In this document: positions 1-8,570 of the stretch, in pieces
How the letters are laid out: the number at the start of each line of letters is the position of its first letter
How positions within the stretch are numbered: position 1 is the first letter of the stretch
From: Salinispira pacifica
GTDB taxonomy: Bacteria; Spirochaetota; Spirochaetia; DSM-27196; Salinispiraceae
DNA length: 64,000 nucleotides
Direction of reading: 5' to 3'
Assembly: GCF_000507245.1 (NCBI RefSeq)
Contig: NC_023035.1
Span: forward strand, 1,148,501 to 1,212,500
The notes under the pieces: model-generated
Told to the model about the DNA's origin: nothing
Databases searched by the model: none
The model's input: the letters and a program-made list of their open reading frames with translations, nothing else
Translations under genes and position numbers: made by a program

Positions 1-395
1 TGGCCTCCGGCGACCGCGACAGGGTATTGACGGTACCCGCAGATGAATCGGGGATGATTCAAATGGATGGGCCGGCGGTGTATCAGAAGGCGGTGAAGGC
101 GATGATGGATTCGCTGAGCCGGGCTGCCGAAGCCTCCGGCTTTGATGCAACTGCTCTGGAGCTGATAGTTCCTCATCAGGCGAACCAGCGAATTATTAAT
201 GCGGTTCGTCAGAGGATGAAGCTGGACAAAAGCAGGGTATTCTCGATGATCGCCGAATACGGCAATACATCGTCCTCCACCATTCCGCTTTGTCTGGAGA
301 AGCTTGCCATCGATAAGGTTGCACCTGCAACCATGGGATTAACCGCGTTTGGAGGCGGTTATACCTATGCGGCTGCTGTTTTGGAAAAGATGTAA
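1..395 (+). CDS. fabH: 3-oxoacyl-ACP synthase III, C-terminal part (cut by window edge)
   Basis: The reading frame is open from base 3, so the gene begins before the window and only about 130 C-terminal residues are visible. The fragment carries the family's C-terminal catalytic signatures: VPHQANQRII, containing the catalytic His, and an EYGNTSSST segment containing the catalytic Asn, followed by the glycine-rich FGGGYTYAA end. FabH condenses acetyl-CoA with malonyl-ACP to start type II fatty-acid synthesis in the cytoplasm. Other fatty-acid genes (fabZ, acc) lie about 40 kb away, so this is not one cluster within the window. The next gene is convergent. Confidence 0.9.
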   Translation, partial: ASGDRDRVLTVPADESGMIQMDGPAVYQKAVKAMMDSLSRAAEASGFDATALELIVPHQANQRIINAVRQRMKLDKSRVFSMIAEYGNTSSSTIPLCLEKLAIDKVAPATMGLTAFGGGYTYAAAVLEKM

Positions 396-444
396 CTGTT
401 TGCAGGGTGCACCCAAAAGGTGTGAACAAGACAGTACTGCGGCA

Positions 445-475
445 GGTCGGCGATGCAGAACGTACATCGCCGACC
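445..475. terminator. Stem-loop between convergent fabH and GH3 genes
   Basis: A perfect 11-bp inverted repeat (GGTCGGCGATG / CATCGCCGACC) with a 9-base loop lies 50 bases after fabH. It has no T run on either side, so it would be a factor-dependent or 3'-end-stabilising stem rather than a classical intrinsic terminator. Confidence 0.4.
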
Positions 476-507
476 CGGCCGGGTACCCGCCAGTTACAGG
501 GTTATAA

Positions 508-2499
508 TTATACGAGGGTGATTTCCACCTGCTGTGAATCATCTGTACTGTCAAAAGCCAGGTACACGGTAAAGCTGCCTGCTTCTGACACCCATCTTTT
601 CTGTTCCGTGCTGTAGAACATAAATGCTTCGGGGGGCAGGGTGAAATCGATCTCTCTTTCTTCTCCCGCCTCCAGTTCCAGTTTTGAAAAGGCCTTGAGC
701 TCCCGGGGAGGCCGGGCAACACTGGCTTCCTGGTCTGAAACATAGAGCTGAACCACGGTTTTTCCCGCTCTCTTTGCGGTGTTTTTTACCGTGCACCGAA
801 TGCGTGCCGATTCTCCCTGTCCTATACGGGGAGTATCTGTTGCGGCATTGCTGATTTCGAAGCTGCTGTATGATATACCAAACCCGAAGGGAAACAGCGG
901 TTCGATGTTCTTTTGCTGATACCAGCGGTAGCCCACAAAGACGCCTTCCTTGTACTCGATATCGTAGACGTCTCTCTTGTGCTCCTCCTGGTCATTCCAG
1001 CCGCGGTACAGTTCTTCGCCCTCTGGTATGTAGCCGTACCCCGGAGAGTCACTGAATTCCTTCTCTATGGTTATGGGAAGCCGTCCCGAGGGATTGAGGC
1101 GTCCGGAAATAATCCCTGCAATGGCAGCATAGCCGTTCTGGCCGGGGTACCAGCCGTAGAGTATTGCCGCAACATCATCGGCCCAGGATGTCATGCGGAT
1201 GCCCCCGCCGGAGTTCACCAAAACCAGAGTTCTTTTATTGGACCGACAGCAGAGACTAACAAGATTCTCATCGTCTTTCGTCAATTCAAACGCCCGGTCC
1301 CAGCCTTCGCTGTCCAGGGTGCCGGTACTCACAAGGACCGTGTCGGCGGTAGAAAGATCCTCGGATGTGGGAGTTGCGGCGAAGTGCAGGCGTCCGGGGA
1401 ATTCACTTTCGAGGGCTTGGCGGAGGCTGATGTGATTAAAGCCTTCGACTTCAGCTGCACCTCCGCCTTTGGGAATGGTATCGAGGAATTTTCCGCAAAC
1501 CAGTATTTTGCCCGTGCCATCGAGGGGAAGAAGATCATTGTTTTTCAGCAGTACCGCACCCTCCTCGACGGTTTTACGGGAAATCTCTTCGTGGGCTGGC
1601 AGATTCTCAACGAGTTCGTTTTTTTTAAAATCGCTGTCGTACAGATTCATCGCGATGCATGTTTTTACAAGACTGATGACCATTCTGTCGATCTCCGATT
1701 CTTTGATTTTCCCCTCATCAAGAAGCCTGGGAACAGCCTGGAGAATTTTGGAGGCGGGCATTTCGAGGTCCTGTCCGGAGTGGACGGTTGCTTCTGCATC
1801 TTCAATTGCCCACCAATCGGTCATGACCAGCCACTGGAAGCCGAGTTCCTCTCTGAGAATTCCTGTGATGAGTTCACGGTTTTGACTGCACCATTCACCG
1901 TTGAACTGGTTATAGGCGGTCATTACCGCTTTCGCCCCCGCCTCGACTCCTGCCTTGAACGCCGGCAGGTATATTTCGCGAAGTGCCCGGTCATCGACGA
2001 CGGAGTTACTTTTTCTGCGGAAGTAATCGGTGTTATTGGTAATAAAATGTTTGATTGTGGCAACTACTCCGTTGCTTTGCACACCTTTTACAAATCTTTC
2101 GATCATGCGGGCGGCCAGATACGGGTCTTCGCCGAGGTATTCGAAATTCCTCCCTGACTGGGAGTGGCGGTAAATATTCATTCCCGGACCGAGAAGTATT
2201 CCCACACCGCCGGCGCGGGCCTCCTCGCCCACCGAGCGTGCGTATTCTTCACTGATTTGGGGGTTCCAGCTTGCTGCCAGACATGACATTGAGGGGAATG
2301 CCACCGATTTCTCCAGGCAGGGGGTCATCGGTTCATCCAGCCAGTCGTGGCGTATGTTTATTCCCTGACTGGCATCGGCCATAAATACTTCCCTGATTCC
2401 AAGTCGTTCCACTTCACGTGTGAAAAATCCCCGGGTCCCACCGATGAGCAAGAGCTTTTCATCGAGGGTCATCTTTTGTACGAGTTCCTGTGCGTTCAA
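508..2499 (-). CDS. Beta-glucosidase-type glycoside hydrolase, family GH3
   Basis: This 663-residue protein has the GH3 three-part layout. An N-terminal TIM-barrel domain contains GPGMNIYR, GRNFEYLGEDP and VMTDWWA, whose Asp is at the family's nucleophile position. An alpha/beta sandwich domain follows (about residues 310-500), then a C-terminal FN3-like domain (about 570-660). There is no signal peptide, so the enzyme is probably cytoplasmic and cleaves imported beta-linked oligosaccharides. The start is a TTG preceded by a strong GGGAGGA ribosome site; no better ATG is present. It is divergent from an ABC importer, which probably supplies its substrate. Substrate specificity cannot be read from the sequence. 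Confidence 0.92.
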   Translation of the reverse strand: MNAQELVQKMTLDEKLLLIGGTRGFFTREVERLGIREVFMADASQGINIRHDWLDEPMTPCLEKSVAFPSMSCLAASWNPQISEEYARSVGEEARAGGVGILLGPGMNIYRHSQSGRNFEYLGEDPYLAARMIERFVKGVQSNGVVATIKHFITNNTDYFRRKSNSVVDDRALREIYLPAFKAGVEAGAKAVMTAYNQFNGEWCSQNRELITGILREELGFQWLVMTDWWAIEDAEATVHSGQDLEMPASKILQAVPRLLDEGKIKESEIDRMVISLVKTCIAMNLYDSDFKKNELVENLPAHEEISRKTVEEGAVLLKNNDLLPLDGTGKILVCGKFLDTIPKGGGAAEVEGFNHISLRQALESEFPGRLHFAATPTSEDLSTADTVLVSTGTLDSEGWDRAFELTKDDENLVSLCCRSNKRTLVLVNSGGGIRMTSWADDVAAILYGWYPGQNGYAAIAGIISGRLNPSGRLPITIEKEFSDSPGYGYIPEGEELYRGWNDQEEHKRDVYDIEYKEGVFVGYRWYQQKNIEPLFPFGFGISYSSFEISNAATDTPRIGQGESARIRCTVKNTAKRAGKTVVQLYVSDQEASVARPPRELKAFSKLELEAGEEREIDFTLPPEAFMFYSTEQKRWVSEAGSFTVYLAFDSTDDSQQVEITLV

Positions 2500-2572
2500 G
2501 GGGTCCTCCCGGCGCAGCTGTGCGCCTGTATGATTTTCTATTGTTGCGACTACTGGTGTGTCATCTTATTTA

Positions 2573-2580
2573 GTTTACGT
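2573..2580 (-). promoter_or_regulatory. Candidate operator (GTTTACGT) at the GH3 promoter
   Basis: GTTTACGT within TTAGTTTACGTTAT overlaps the GH3 -10 region. Its inverted partner ACGTAAAC lies at 2786-2793 on the opposite promoter. The two sites share the pattern TT.GTTTACGT.AT. The ROK repressor encoded at 8571-9743 is the likely ligand; this is inference. Confidence 0.45.
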
Positions 2581-2605
2581 TATACAACAAATATTGAGCC
2601 GTCAA
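2575..2605 (-). promoter_or_regulatory. Promoter of the GH3 gene
   Basis: On the minus strand TTGACG (2605-2600) is followed at 15-17 bases by TATAAC/TAACGT, giving a plausible sigma-70 promoter about 80 bases upstream of the TTG start. The -10 region overlaps the candidate operator at 2573-2580. Confidence 0.5.
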
Positions 2606-2754
2606 GCAGGAGTTTTACTTTTTTGTGAAAACCCTTGTGAGAAGAGCAGCAGACGAATCATTATGCACCAAATCGTTGCATATATGTGTATTTTTGGCAG
2701 TAAATACCGTCATTTATGCCGAGTAAATAGTGCATAACAGAAATAAAATAATTG

Positions 2755-2784
2755 TTGACAGTTTTTAAAATGTGAATGTAGGAT
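2755..2784 (+). promoter_or_regulatory. Promoter of the ABC importer operon
   Basis: A consensus TTGACA (2755-2760) is followed after 18 bases by TAGGAT (2779-2784). Transcription would begin near 2791, leaving a leader of about 88 bases before the ATG at 2879. Confidence 0.6.
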
Positions 2785-2785
2785 T

Positions 2786-2793
2786 ACGTAAAC
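2786..2793 (+). promoter_or_regulatory. Candidate operator (ACGTAAAC) at the importer promoter
   Basis: This is the inverted counterpart of the site at 2573-2580. It sits immediately downstream of the -10 element, at the expected transcription start, a classical position for repression. Its matching position on the divergent promoter suggests one regulator for both transcription units. Confidence 0.45.
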
Positions 2794-2878
2794 AAATTAT
2801 GAGGGCGTGTTCCGGAAGCGATTTTTGGAGTTCGGCTCTCACAAAACACCTCTTCGGAGGAAAAGGAAGGGAAGAGTG

Positions 2879-4570
2879 ATGAAAAAGCTTGCTCTGCTTG
2901 TTCTCATGAGTGCAGTGGTTTTCTCAGCCGTGTTTGCCGCTGGTGGTGCCGAAGCCGCATCAAGCGACAAGGTTGTGCTTACTGCTCTAATTGATTCGTC
3001 AGACGGATGGATTAGGAATTTCAATCCCTATGCATCCGGTGCATACCAGTACAACCACGGTTTCACCCTGGAGTACATTGCCCTCTACGACCCGCTTAAC
3101 AACAACCGCGAAATCCCCTGGCTTGGAGAAGAAATCAGCATGAACGATGATTTCACCTCCATCACCGTTAAGCTTCGCGAAGGTGTAAAGTGGAATGACG
3201 GGGAAGATTTCAATGCCGATGACGTGGTGTTCACCTACAAGATCAGCCAGGATCATCCCGAAATCGACCGTCAGGGTTACTGGGGCGACAACGGTAAGCT
3301 CCTCGATGTTGTCAAAATCGATGAATACACCGTGCGCTGGGACCTGCGCAGCGCCAATCGCTTTGCTCCCACCGACATCTTTGCAGAAGTTCAGATGATT
3401 CCCGAGCATGTATGGAGTGAAGTTGCAGAACCCGCAACCCATGTGCTGGAAAGCCCCATTGGTACCGGCCCCTTCACCGAAGTTGTTGAGTTCACTCCCG
3501 AAATGGTAGTGCTCGGTCGGAACCCCTACTACTGGAATGCCGATGACCTGGAAATCGACGAAGTACGCTTTCCTCAATTCAACGACAACGCTGCAGCACT
3601 CGCCCTCCTCGAAAGCGGCCAGGTGGACTGGGCACATATTTTTATTCCCGACATCGAAAAAACCTATGTACAGGGCAATCCAAATCGTAAGTACTGGTAC
3701 GGTAAAAACGACGGCGTACGCCTCGCGTTCAACCACATGACCAAAAACGAAGGTAACCGGGAAGCATTCTTTATTCCCGAGTTCAAGAAGGCTCTCTCAA
3801 TGGCAATTGACCGCCAGGGCATCATCGATTCAGCCGTATTTGGCTATCTCGATCCGGTAGTACCCCCGGTAACAGGTCTTCCTCCGGCTCTCTGGGGTAG
3901 CAGAAATCCCGAAGCTGATGCAATTACCAACCGCTATGCCGAATACGACCTCGACGCAGCCCGCGAAATTCTCGCTGAAGCCGGTTTTCAAGACGTCGAC
4001 GGCGACGGATGGGTGGAAACTCCCACAGGTCAGACCATCGAATTCGAAATCCTTTCTCCTGCGGGCTGGAGCGACTGGAACGACGGTGCAGTAATCGCAG
4101 CTGAAGGTTTCCGGGCTATCGGTGTCAACGCATCTGCCAAAGCTCCCGACCTCGGTGTAATCATCGAAAGCTGGGAAACCGGCGACCACGATGTTCTGTA
4201 TGCCGGCTACGGAAAGTCTGCCAACCCCTGGAAGTTCTACTTCGACACCATCGGCGACAGCAGCCGCGTTCTGACCCAGACCTGGTGGTCGGTAACCCAG
4301 ACCAACTACGTAAACGAAGATATCAATGCCCTCATCGACCGTATGCCCTCAGCAAGTGACGCCGAGCTCAAGGAAATTACCGATGAAATCGAGCTGTTCT
4401 TCGCAGAAAACATGATCAACATTCCGCTGTTCTACAACGGTCTGTGGTATGTATACAGCACTGAGCGCTTTACCGGTTGGTCTACCGAAGACAATCCGGT
4501 AATCGAGCCCGCCCTCGCGGACCACGATGTAAAGCTTTACCACCTGATGCAGCTGAGCCCGGTTAAGTAA
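2879..4570 (+). CDS. ABC transporter substrate-binding protein (SBP family 5, oligopeptide/oligosaccharide type)
   Basis: The protein has 563 residues, with a signal peptide at residues 1-23 or so (MKKLALLVLM..., then AAGGAEAA) and a family-5 extracellular solute-binding fold. Characteristic stretches are the WNDGEDFNADDVVFTYK segment near residue 105 and the ALSMAIDR segment in the middle. The ATG at 2879 is chosen over an in-frame upstream start because it follows a GGAAGGGAAGAG ribosome site and begins directly with the signal peptide. It is the first gene of the importer operon, divergent from a GH3 glycosidase. Members of this family bind peptides or, in many bacteria, cello- and beta-oligosaccharides. 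The neighbour suggests a glucoside ligand, but this is inferred. Confidence 0.9.
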   Translation: MKKLALLVLMSAVVFSAVFAAGGAEAASSDKVVLTALIDSSDGWIRNFNPYASGAYQYNHGFTLEYIALYDPLNNNREIPWLGEEISMNDDFTSITVKLREGVKWNDGEDFNADDVVFTYKISQDHPEIDRQGYWGDNGKLLDVVKIDEYTVRWDLRSANRFAPTDIFAEVQMIPEHVWSEVAEPATHVLESPIGTGPFTEVVEFTPEMVVLGRNPYYWNADDLEIDEVRFPQFNDNAAALALLESGQVDWAHIFIPDIEKTYVQGNPNRKYWYGKNDGVRLAFNHMTKNEGNREAFFIPEFKKALSMAIDRQGIIDSAVFGYLDPVVPPVTGLPPALWGSRNPEADAITNRYAEYDLDAAREILAEAGFQDVDGDGWVETPTGQTIEFEILSPAGWSDWNDGAVIAAEGFRAIGVNASAKAPDLGVIIESWETGDHDVLYAGYGKSANPWKFYFDTIGDSSRVLTQTWWSVTQTNYVNEDINALIDRMPSASDAELKEITDEIELFFAENMINIPLFYNGLWYVYSTERFTGWSTEDNPVIEPALADHDVKLYHLMQLSPVK

Positions 4571-4601
4571 TCCCGATTACACCGGACAAAGGACGATAAA
4601 A

Positions 4602-5600
4602 GTGAAGTACATATTTAAAAGATTGGGTTTTTACCTGATAGCTTTTATTGCCGCTGTAACGATCAATTTCTTTCTCCCCCGGCTTATGCCGGGGGATCCT
4701 GTTCAAATGTACATGGCCCAGCTCTACAATACCAGCGGCACTGTCAATTCCGAGACCATTGCTGCAGTGGAAAAACTCTTCGGATTTGATCAGGAACGGA
4801 CCCTCATAGAAAGCTATTTCAGTTACATTGGCAATATTTTCCGCGGAAACTGGGGAACATCCTTCAGTCAATTTCCCCTGTCAGTGACAGATGCCCTGCA
4901 GCGCGGTCTGGGATGGACAGTGTTCCTTATGGGGACAGCGCTTATCGTTTCATTTACTCTCAACACCCTGCTCGGCATTGTTGTTGCCTGGCGAAGGGGC
5001 AGTAAACTGGATTCAGTTCTCACTGTCGGAGGTCAGCTGATGGGTAATATTCCCGCGGTTGTTGTTGCCCTGCTGCTGAGTTTTACGTTTGCCCGATCTG
5101 AGATGCTCGGAATTTTTCCATCCGGTTATGCGGTAACGCCGCTGTTCAGACCGGCAAATTTTTTCCAATATGCCCTTGATGTGGCATACCACGCCTTCCT
5201 GCCGGTGATGTCTATAGTGCTTATCAACTTCGGCGGAATTATGGGAATGCGTGCAAATATGATAAATCAGCTTGGTGAAGATTTTATCACCATGGGCTGG
5301 GCCAAGGGCGTGCCTGATCGCAAGGTTATGTTCGGCTATGGCGCGAGAAATGCCATGCTGCCGGTTGTTACAACCTTTGCCATGCAGATCGGGTTCCTTC
5401 TCGGCGGTTCCCTCATTACTGAAATAGTGTTTAATTATCCGGGACTCGGAAAGGTGATGATCGGTGCACTCGATGCCCGGGACTACCCGCTTATGCAGGG
5501 TATTTTGCTGATGTCCACCATACTGATGCTTTCGGCCAATTTCCTTGCCGATATAGGACTGCTGGTTCTCGATCCGCGGCTGCGGAAGCAGGGGAGGTAG
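4602..5600 (+). CDS. ABC transporter permease, DppB/OppB type
   Basis: This 332-residue integral membrane protein begins at GTG 4602. It has about six hydrophobic segments and the family's cytoplasmic loop that contacts the ATPase (ANMINQLGEDFITMGWAKG, near residues 222-240). The N-terminal LPRLMPGDP motif is typical of DppB/OppB permeases. It lies 31 bases after the binding protein and 4 bases before the second permease, so the genes are one transcription unit. It forms half of the membrane channel. Confidence 0.92.
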   Translation: MKYIFKRLGFYLIAFIAAVTINFFLPRLMPGDPVQMYMAQLYNTSGTVNSETIAAVEKLFGFDQERTLIESYFSYIGNIFRGNWGTSFSQFPLSVTDALQRGLGWTVFLMGTALIVSFTLNTLLGIVVAWRRGSKLDSVLTVGGQLMGNIPAVVVALLLSFTFARSEMLGIFPSGYAVTPLFRPANFFQYALDVAYHAFLPVMSIVLINFGGIMGMRANMINQLGEDFITMGWAKGVPDRKVMFGYGARNAMLPVVTTFAMQIGFLLGGSLITEIVFNYPGLGKVMIGALDARDYPLMQGILLMSTILMLSANFLADIGLLVLDPRLRKQGR

Positions 5601-5604
5601 GCCT

Positions 5605-6582
5605 ATGAACTTTAAACAGACAATACGGCGTTCCGGGGTTTTTCTCAGAGATAATCCCAAGGCGACCACAGGAATATTCCTGCTGACAATAATTCTCGTC
5701 CTTACCATGGGAGCTCCGCTTTTCACCGACTTTGATCCCATGTTTAGAACACAAAACTACCGGGTTGAACCGAATGACGAGCACTTTCTTGGAACGACCC
5801 AGCTCGGTCGTGATGTGTGGGCCCAGACCCTTTACGGTGGGCGGACATCACTGCTGGTCGGCGTCCTTGCCGGTCTGATCGCGGTAAGTCTCAGCACCAT
5901 CATCGGTATTACCGCGGGCTACTTCGGCGGCATTGTGGACGGGATTATTACCACCGGGATTAATATAATCATGGTAATTCCCAACATACCCCTATTGCTG
6001 GTGCTCGCCTCTCTAATGGGCGGCGTAACGCCTGTGATGATCGCGGTGATTATCGGCTTTACCTCATGGGCATGGGGTGCCCGGGTTCTGCGCAGTCAGA
6101 CCATGAGCATTCGCAACCGGGAATTTGTTTATGCGGCAGAGACCCTTGGTGAGACAAAAATCCGTCGGCTCTTTGCCGAAGTTATGCCCAACATGCTCTC
6201 AATGATGAGTTCGGGCTTTGTCGGTACGGTGATCTACGCAATTATGGCCCAGGCCACACTGGAGTTCCTCGGTTTTGGCGACCTTCTCTCGGTTACCTGG
6301 GGAAACATGCTTTACAATGCGGACAAAACTGCTGCCCTGCAGGTCGGCGCATGGTGGGAGCTTCTTGGACCCTGTCTTGCACTGATCATGCTGGGTTCCG
6401 GACTGACGCTTATCAACTTCTCCATAGATGAACTGTCCAACCCCAAGCTCAAGGCACAACGCATCATGGCCGGGTATTACAAAGAAAAGAAGAAAGAGGA
6501 ACGGCTTGCTGAGCGGCATGCCCGCCGCGCTGCGGCAAACGGCAGTGTTCTTCCAACCGACGGTGGAGGGATTAAAGAATGA
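5605..6582 (+). CDS. ABC transporter permease, DppC/OppC type
   Basis: The 325-residue permease has an OppC-like N-terminus with one early membrane segment, the HFLGTTQLGRDVWAQTLYGGR motif (about residues 53-75), and the coupling loop RNREFVYAAETLGE near residue 172. The C-terminus is a charged tail rich in Lys, Glu and Arg (KEKKKEERLAERHARR). It pairs with the DppB-like protein. The stop overlaps the start of the first ATPase gene by four bases, indicating translational coupling. Confidence 0.92.
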   Translation: MNFKQTIRRSGVFLRDNPKATTGIFLLTIILVLTMGAPLFTDFDPMFRTQNYRVEPNDEHFLGTTQLGRDVWAQTLYGGRTSLLVGVLAGLIAVSLSTIIGITAGYFGGIVDGIITTGINIIMVIPNIPLLLVLASLMGGVTPVMIAVIIGFTSWAWGARVLRSQTMSIRNREFVYAAETLGETKIRRLFAEVMPNMLSMMSSGFVGTVIYAIMAQATLEFLGFGDLLSVTWGNMLYNADKTAALQVGAWWELLGPCLALIMLGSGLTLINFSIDELSNPKLKAQRIMAGYYKEKKKEERLAERHARRAAANGSVLPTDGGGIKE

Positions 6583-7550
6583 AGAATGTACTCGAAGTAA
6601 GCAATCTCTCCGTCGATTATGTGACCCTCAACGGAAGCGTCCGGGCCGTTGACGATGTGAGCTTTTCCATCGGCGAAGAGCAAAGCCTCGGTCTGGCAGG
6701 TGAGTCGGGATGCGGCAAGAGCACCATCGCATACTCACTCATGAGGCTCCATCGGCCTCCCGCATTAATTGCAGAAGGCGATATCCGGCTGGGCGGAGTG
6801 GATGTGCTTGCCCTCAACGACGAACAACTGAGAATGTTTCGCTGGCAGCAGGTCAGCATGGTGTTTCAGTCGGCGATGAACTGTTTAAATCCGGTGGTCC
6901 GCCTGGAAAAGCAGTTTTTTGAAATCTTCCGTTACCACGGTATTACCAAGGACAAGGAAGATGCCCGGCAGAGATCGGCAAGGCTACTCGAACTTGTGGG
7001 CATACCCTCCGACCGTCTGCGGGATTACCCCCATCAGTTTTCCGGAGGAATGCGCCAAAGGGCGGTAATCGCCATGGCACTGGCCCTCCGGCCCCGGCTT
7101 CTCATTCTCGACGAGCCGACCACTGCCCTCGACACCGTTGTTCAGCGCGATATTCTCCAGCGGGTCTACGAATTAAAGAAGGAATTCAAGTTCTCAATTC
7201 TTTTTATCACCCACGACCTGAGTCTGATGATGGAATTCTGCGATATCGTTGCGATTATGTACGCCGGTAAAATCGTCGAACAGGCTCCGGCGCAGACCAT
7301 ATTACACACACCAAGGCATCCTTACAGCTACGGGCTGAAGAACTCATTTCCCAGCCTTCAGGGCGACATCGAATATATGGAAGGCATACCGGGATCGCCC
7401 CTCGATCTTAAAAAAATACCCAAGGGCTGTCGCTTTGCGGCCCGTTGTTTCAAAGCCACCGATGTGTGCCGTGAGCTTGTTCCCGAGCGCCGTCATGTAG
7501 GCGACGACTTCTTCGATTGCCACAATCCCCTTCAACCGAGCGAGGCATAA
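6579..7550 (+). CDS. ABC transporter ATP-binding protein, DppD/OppD type
   Basis: This 323-residue ATPase has Walker A GESGCGKST (about residue 40), the signature FSGGMRQR, Walker B LLILDEPTTALD and the H-loop THD. Its C-terminal oligopeptide-transporter extension has the CRFAARC...C pattern of the iron-sulfur-like cysteine motif seen in many OppD/OppF proteins. It energises the importer together with the following ATPase. Confidence 0.93.
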   Translation: MKNVLEVSNLSVDYVTLNGSVRAVDDVSFSIGEEQSLGLAGESGCGKSTIAYSLMRLHRPPALIAEGDIRLGGVDVLALNDEQLRMFRWQQVSMVFQSAMNCLNPVVRLEKQFFEIFRYHGITKDKEDARQRSARLLELVGIPSDRLRDYPHQFSGGMRQRAVIAMALALRPRLLILDEPTTALDTVVQRDILQRVYELKKEFKFSILFITHDLSLMMEFCDIVAIMYAGKIVEQAPAQTILHTPRHPYSYGLKNSFPSLQGDIEYMEGIPGSPLDLKKIPKGCRFAARCFKATDVCRELVPERRHVGDDFFDCHNPLQPSEA

Positions 7551-7552
7551 CT

Positions 7553-8536
7553 ATGGAGAAAGAAGTACTTTTCTCAGTAAGAAATCTCACCATGGACTTT
7601 ACCATCGGCGGGAAAACATTATTTTCACGGAGCCGGACGCTGCGGGCCCTCAACGATATCAGCTTTGATATTCACAAGGGCGAGTCGCTGGCCGTTGTGG
7701 GCGAATCGGGGAGCGGCAAATCGACGATCTGTCGAATCGCCATGGGATTCTACAAGCCCACCGAAGGGGTGATGAAGTTTGAGAACATGGACGTTCACAA
7801 ACTCAGTCCTGCGCAGAAACGCATATACAAACAGCGCTCCCAGATGATCTTTCAGGACCCCTTTTCGTCATTAAATCCCCTTCACAATATCTATTATCAT
7901 CTCAAGCGGCCCCTGCAGTTGTATTATAAAATGAGCCGGAATGAGATGAGGGAGCGGATGGATGAGACTCTTGAACTGGTTGGACTTGTTCCGGCCCATG
8001 AGCAGGGGCAGAAGCATCCTCATCAGCTTTCGGGAGGACAAAAACAGCGGGCTTTTCTCGCGCGCATTCTGGCGGTCGGCGCCGATCTTATTTTTGCCGA
8101 TGAGCCGACCTCAATGCTCGATGTCTCCATTCGCCTCGGCGTACTCAATCTCATGAATCGCCTCAAACGCGATCTTGGCAAGTCCTTCCTCTACATCACC
8201 CACGACATCGCAACTGCCCGATATTTTTCCGACCGGATTATTGTACTATATGCCGGACACATGGTTGAATGGGGGGATGTTGATATGGTTGTGAAGGAAC
8301 CGAAGCATCCCTATACCCGGCTCCTGGTTTCTGCTGCACCCGATCCCGAGCGGGAAGGACCTGCAGAGCTCGAAGTCCGCAAGGACGAGGAAACCGAAAT
8401 AACAATGTGGACCCCCGAGCGGACAGGCTGCCCCTTTTACAGCCGATGTCCGGTTGCTGAAGACCGATGCAGGCAACAATTCCCCGAAGCACGGGAGGTC
8501 GATCCGGGTCGCTTTATCCGCTGTATACACGGTTGA
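7553..8536 (+). CDS. ABC transporter ATP-binding protein, DppF/OppF type
   Basis: The 327-residue ATPase has Walker A GESGSGKST, signature LSGGQKQR, an unusual Walker B LIFADEPTSMLD, and a C-terminal CPFYSRCPVAEDRC cysteine motif. The ATG at 7553, two bases after the previous stop, is preferred to a longer in-frame start inside the upstream gene. It is the last gene of the five-gene importer and is followed after 34 bases by the ROK regulator. Confidence 0.93.
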   Translation: MEKEVLFSVRNLTMDFTIGGKTLFSRSRTLRALNDISFDIHKGESLAVVGESGSGKSTICRIAMGFYKPTEGVMKFENMDVHKLSPAQKRIYKQRSQMIFQDPFSSLNPLHNIYYHLKRPLQLYYKMSRNEMRERMDETLELVGLVPAHEQGQKHPHQLSGGQKQRAFLARILAVGADLIFADEPTSMLDVSIRLGVLNLMNRLKRDLGKSFLYITHDIATARYFSDRIIVLYAGHMVEWGDVDMVVKEPKHPYTRLLVSAAPDPEREGPAELEVRKDEETEITMWTPERTGCPFYSRCPVAEDRCRQQFPEAREVDPGRFIRCIHG

Positions 8537-8570
8537 TCTGAATAGCTGCGATCAGGGTGGAGGAAGATTT

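Noticed and set aside
913..2157. Long open frame opposite the GH3 gene
   Set aside because: A 414-codon frame on the other strand of a well-supported GH3 gene; it has no recognisable domain and is a codon-bias shadow.
2640..2760. Riboswitch in the importer leader
   Set aside because: The region is upstream of the promoter rather than in the transcript and no conserved riboswitch core was recognised; the leader itself is only about 88 bases.
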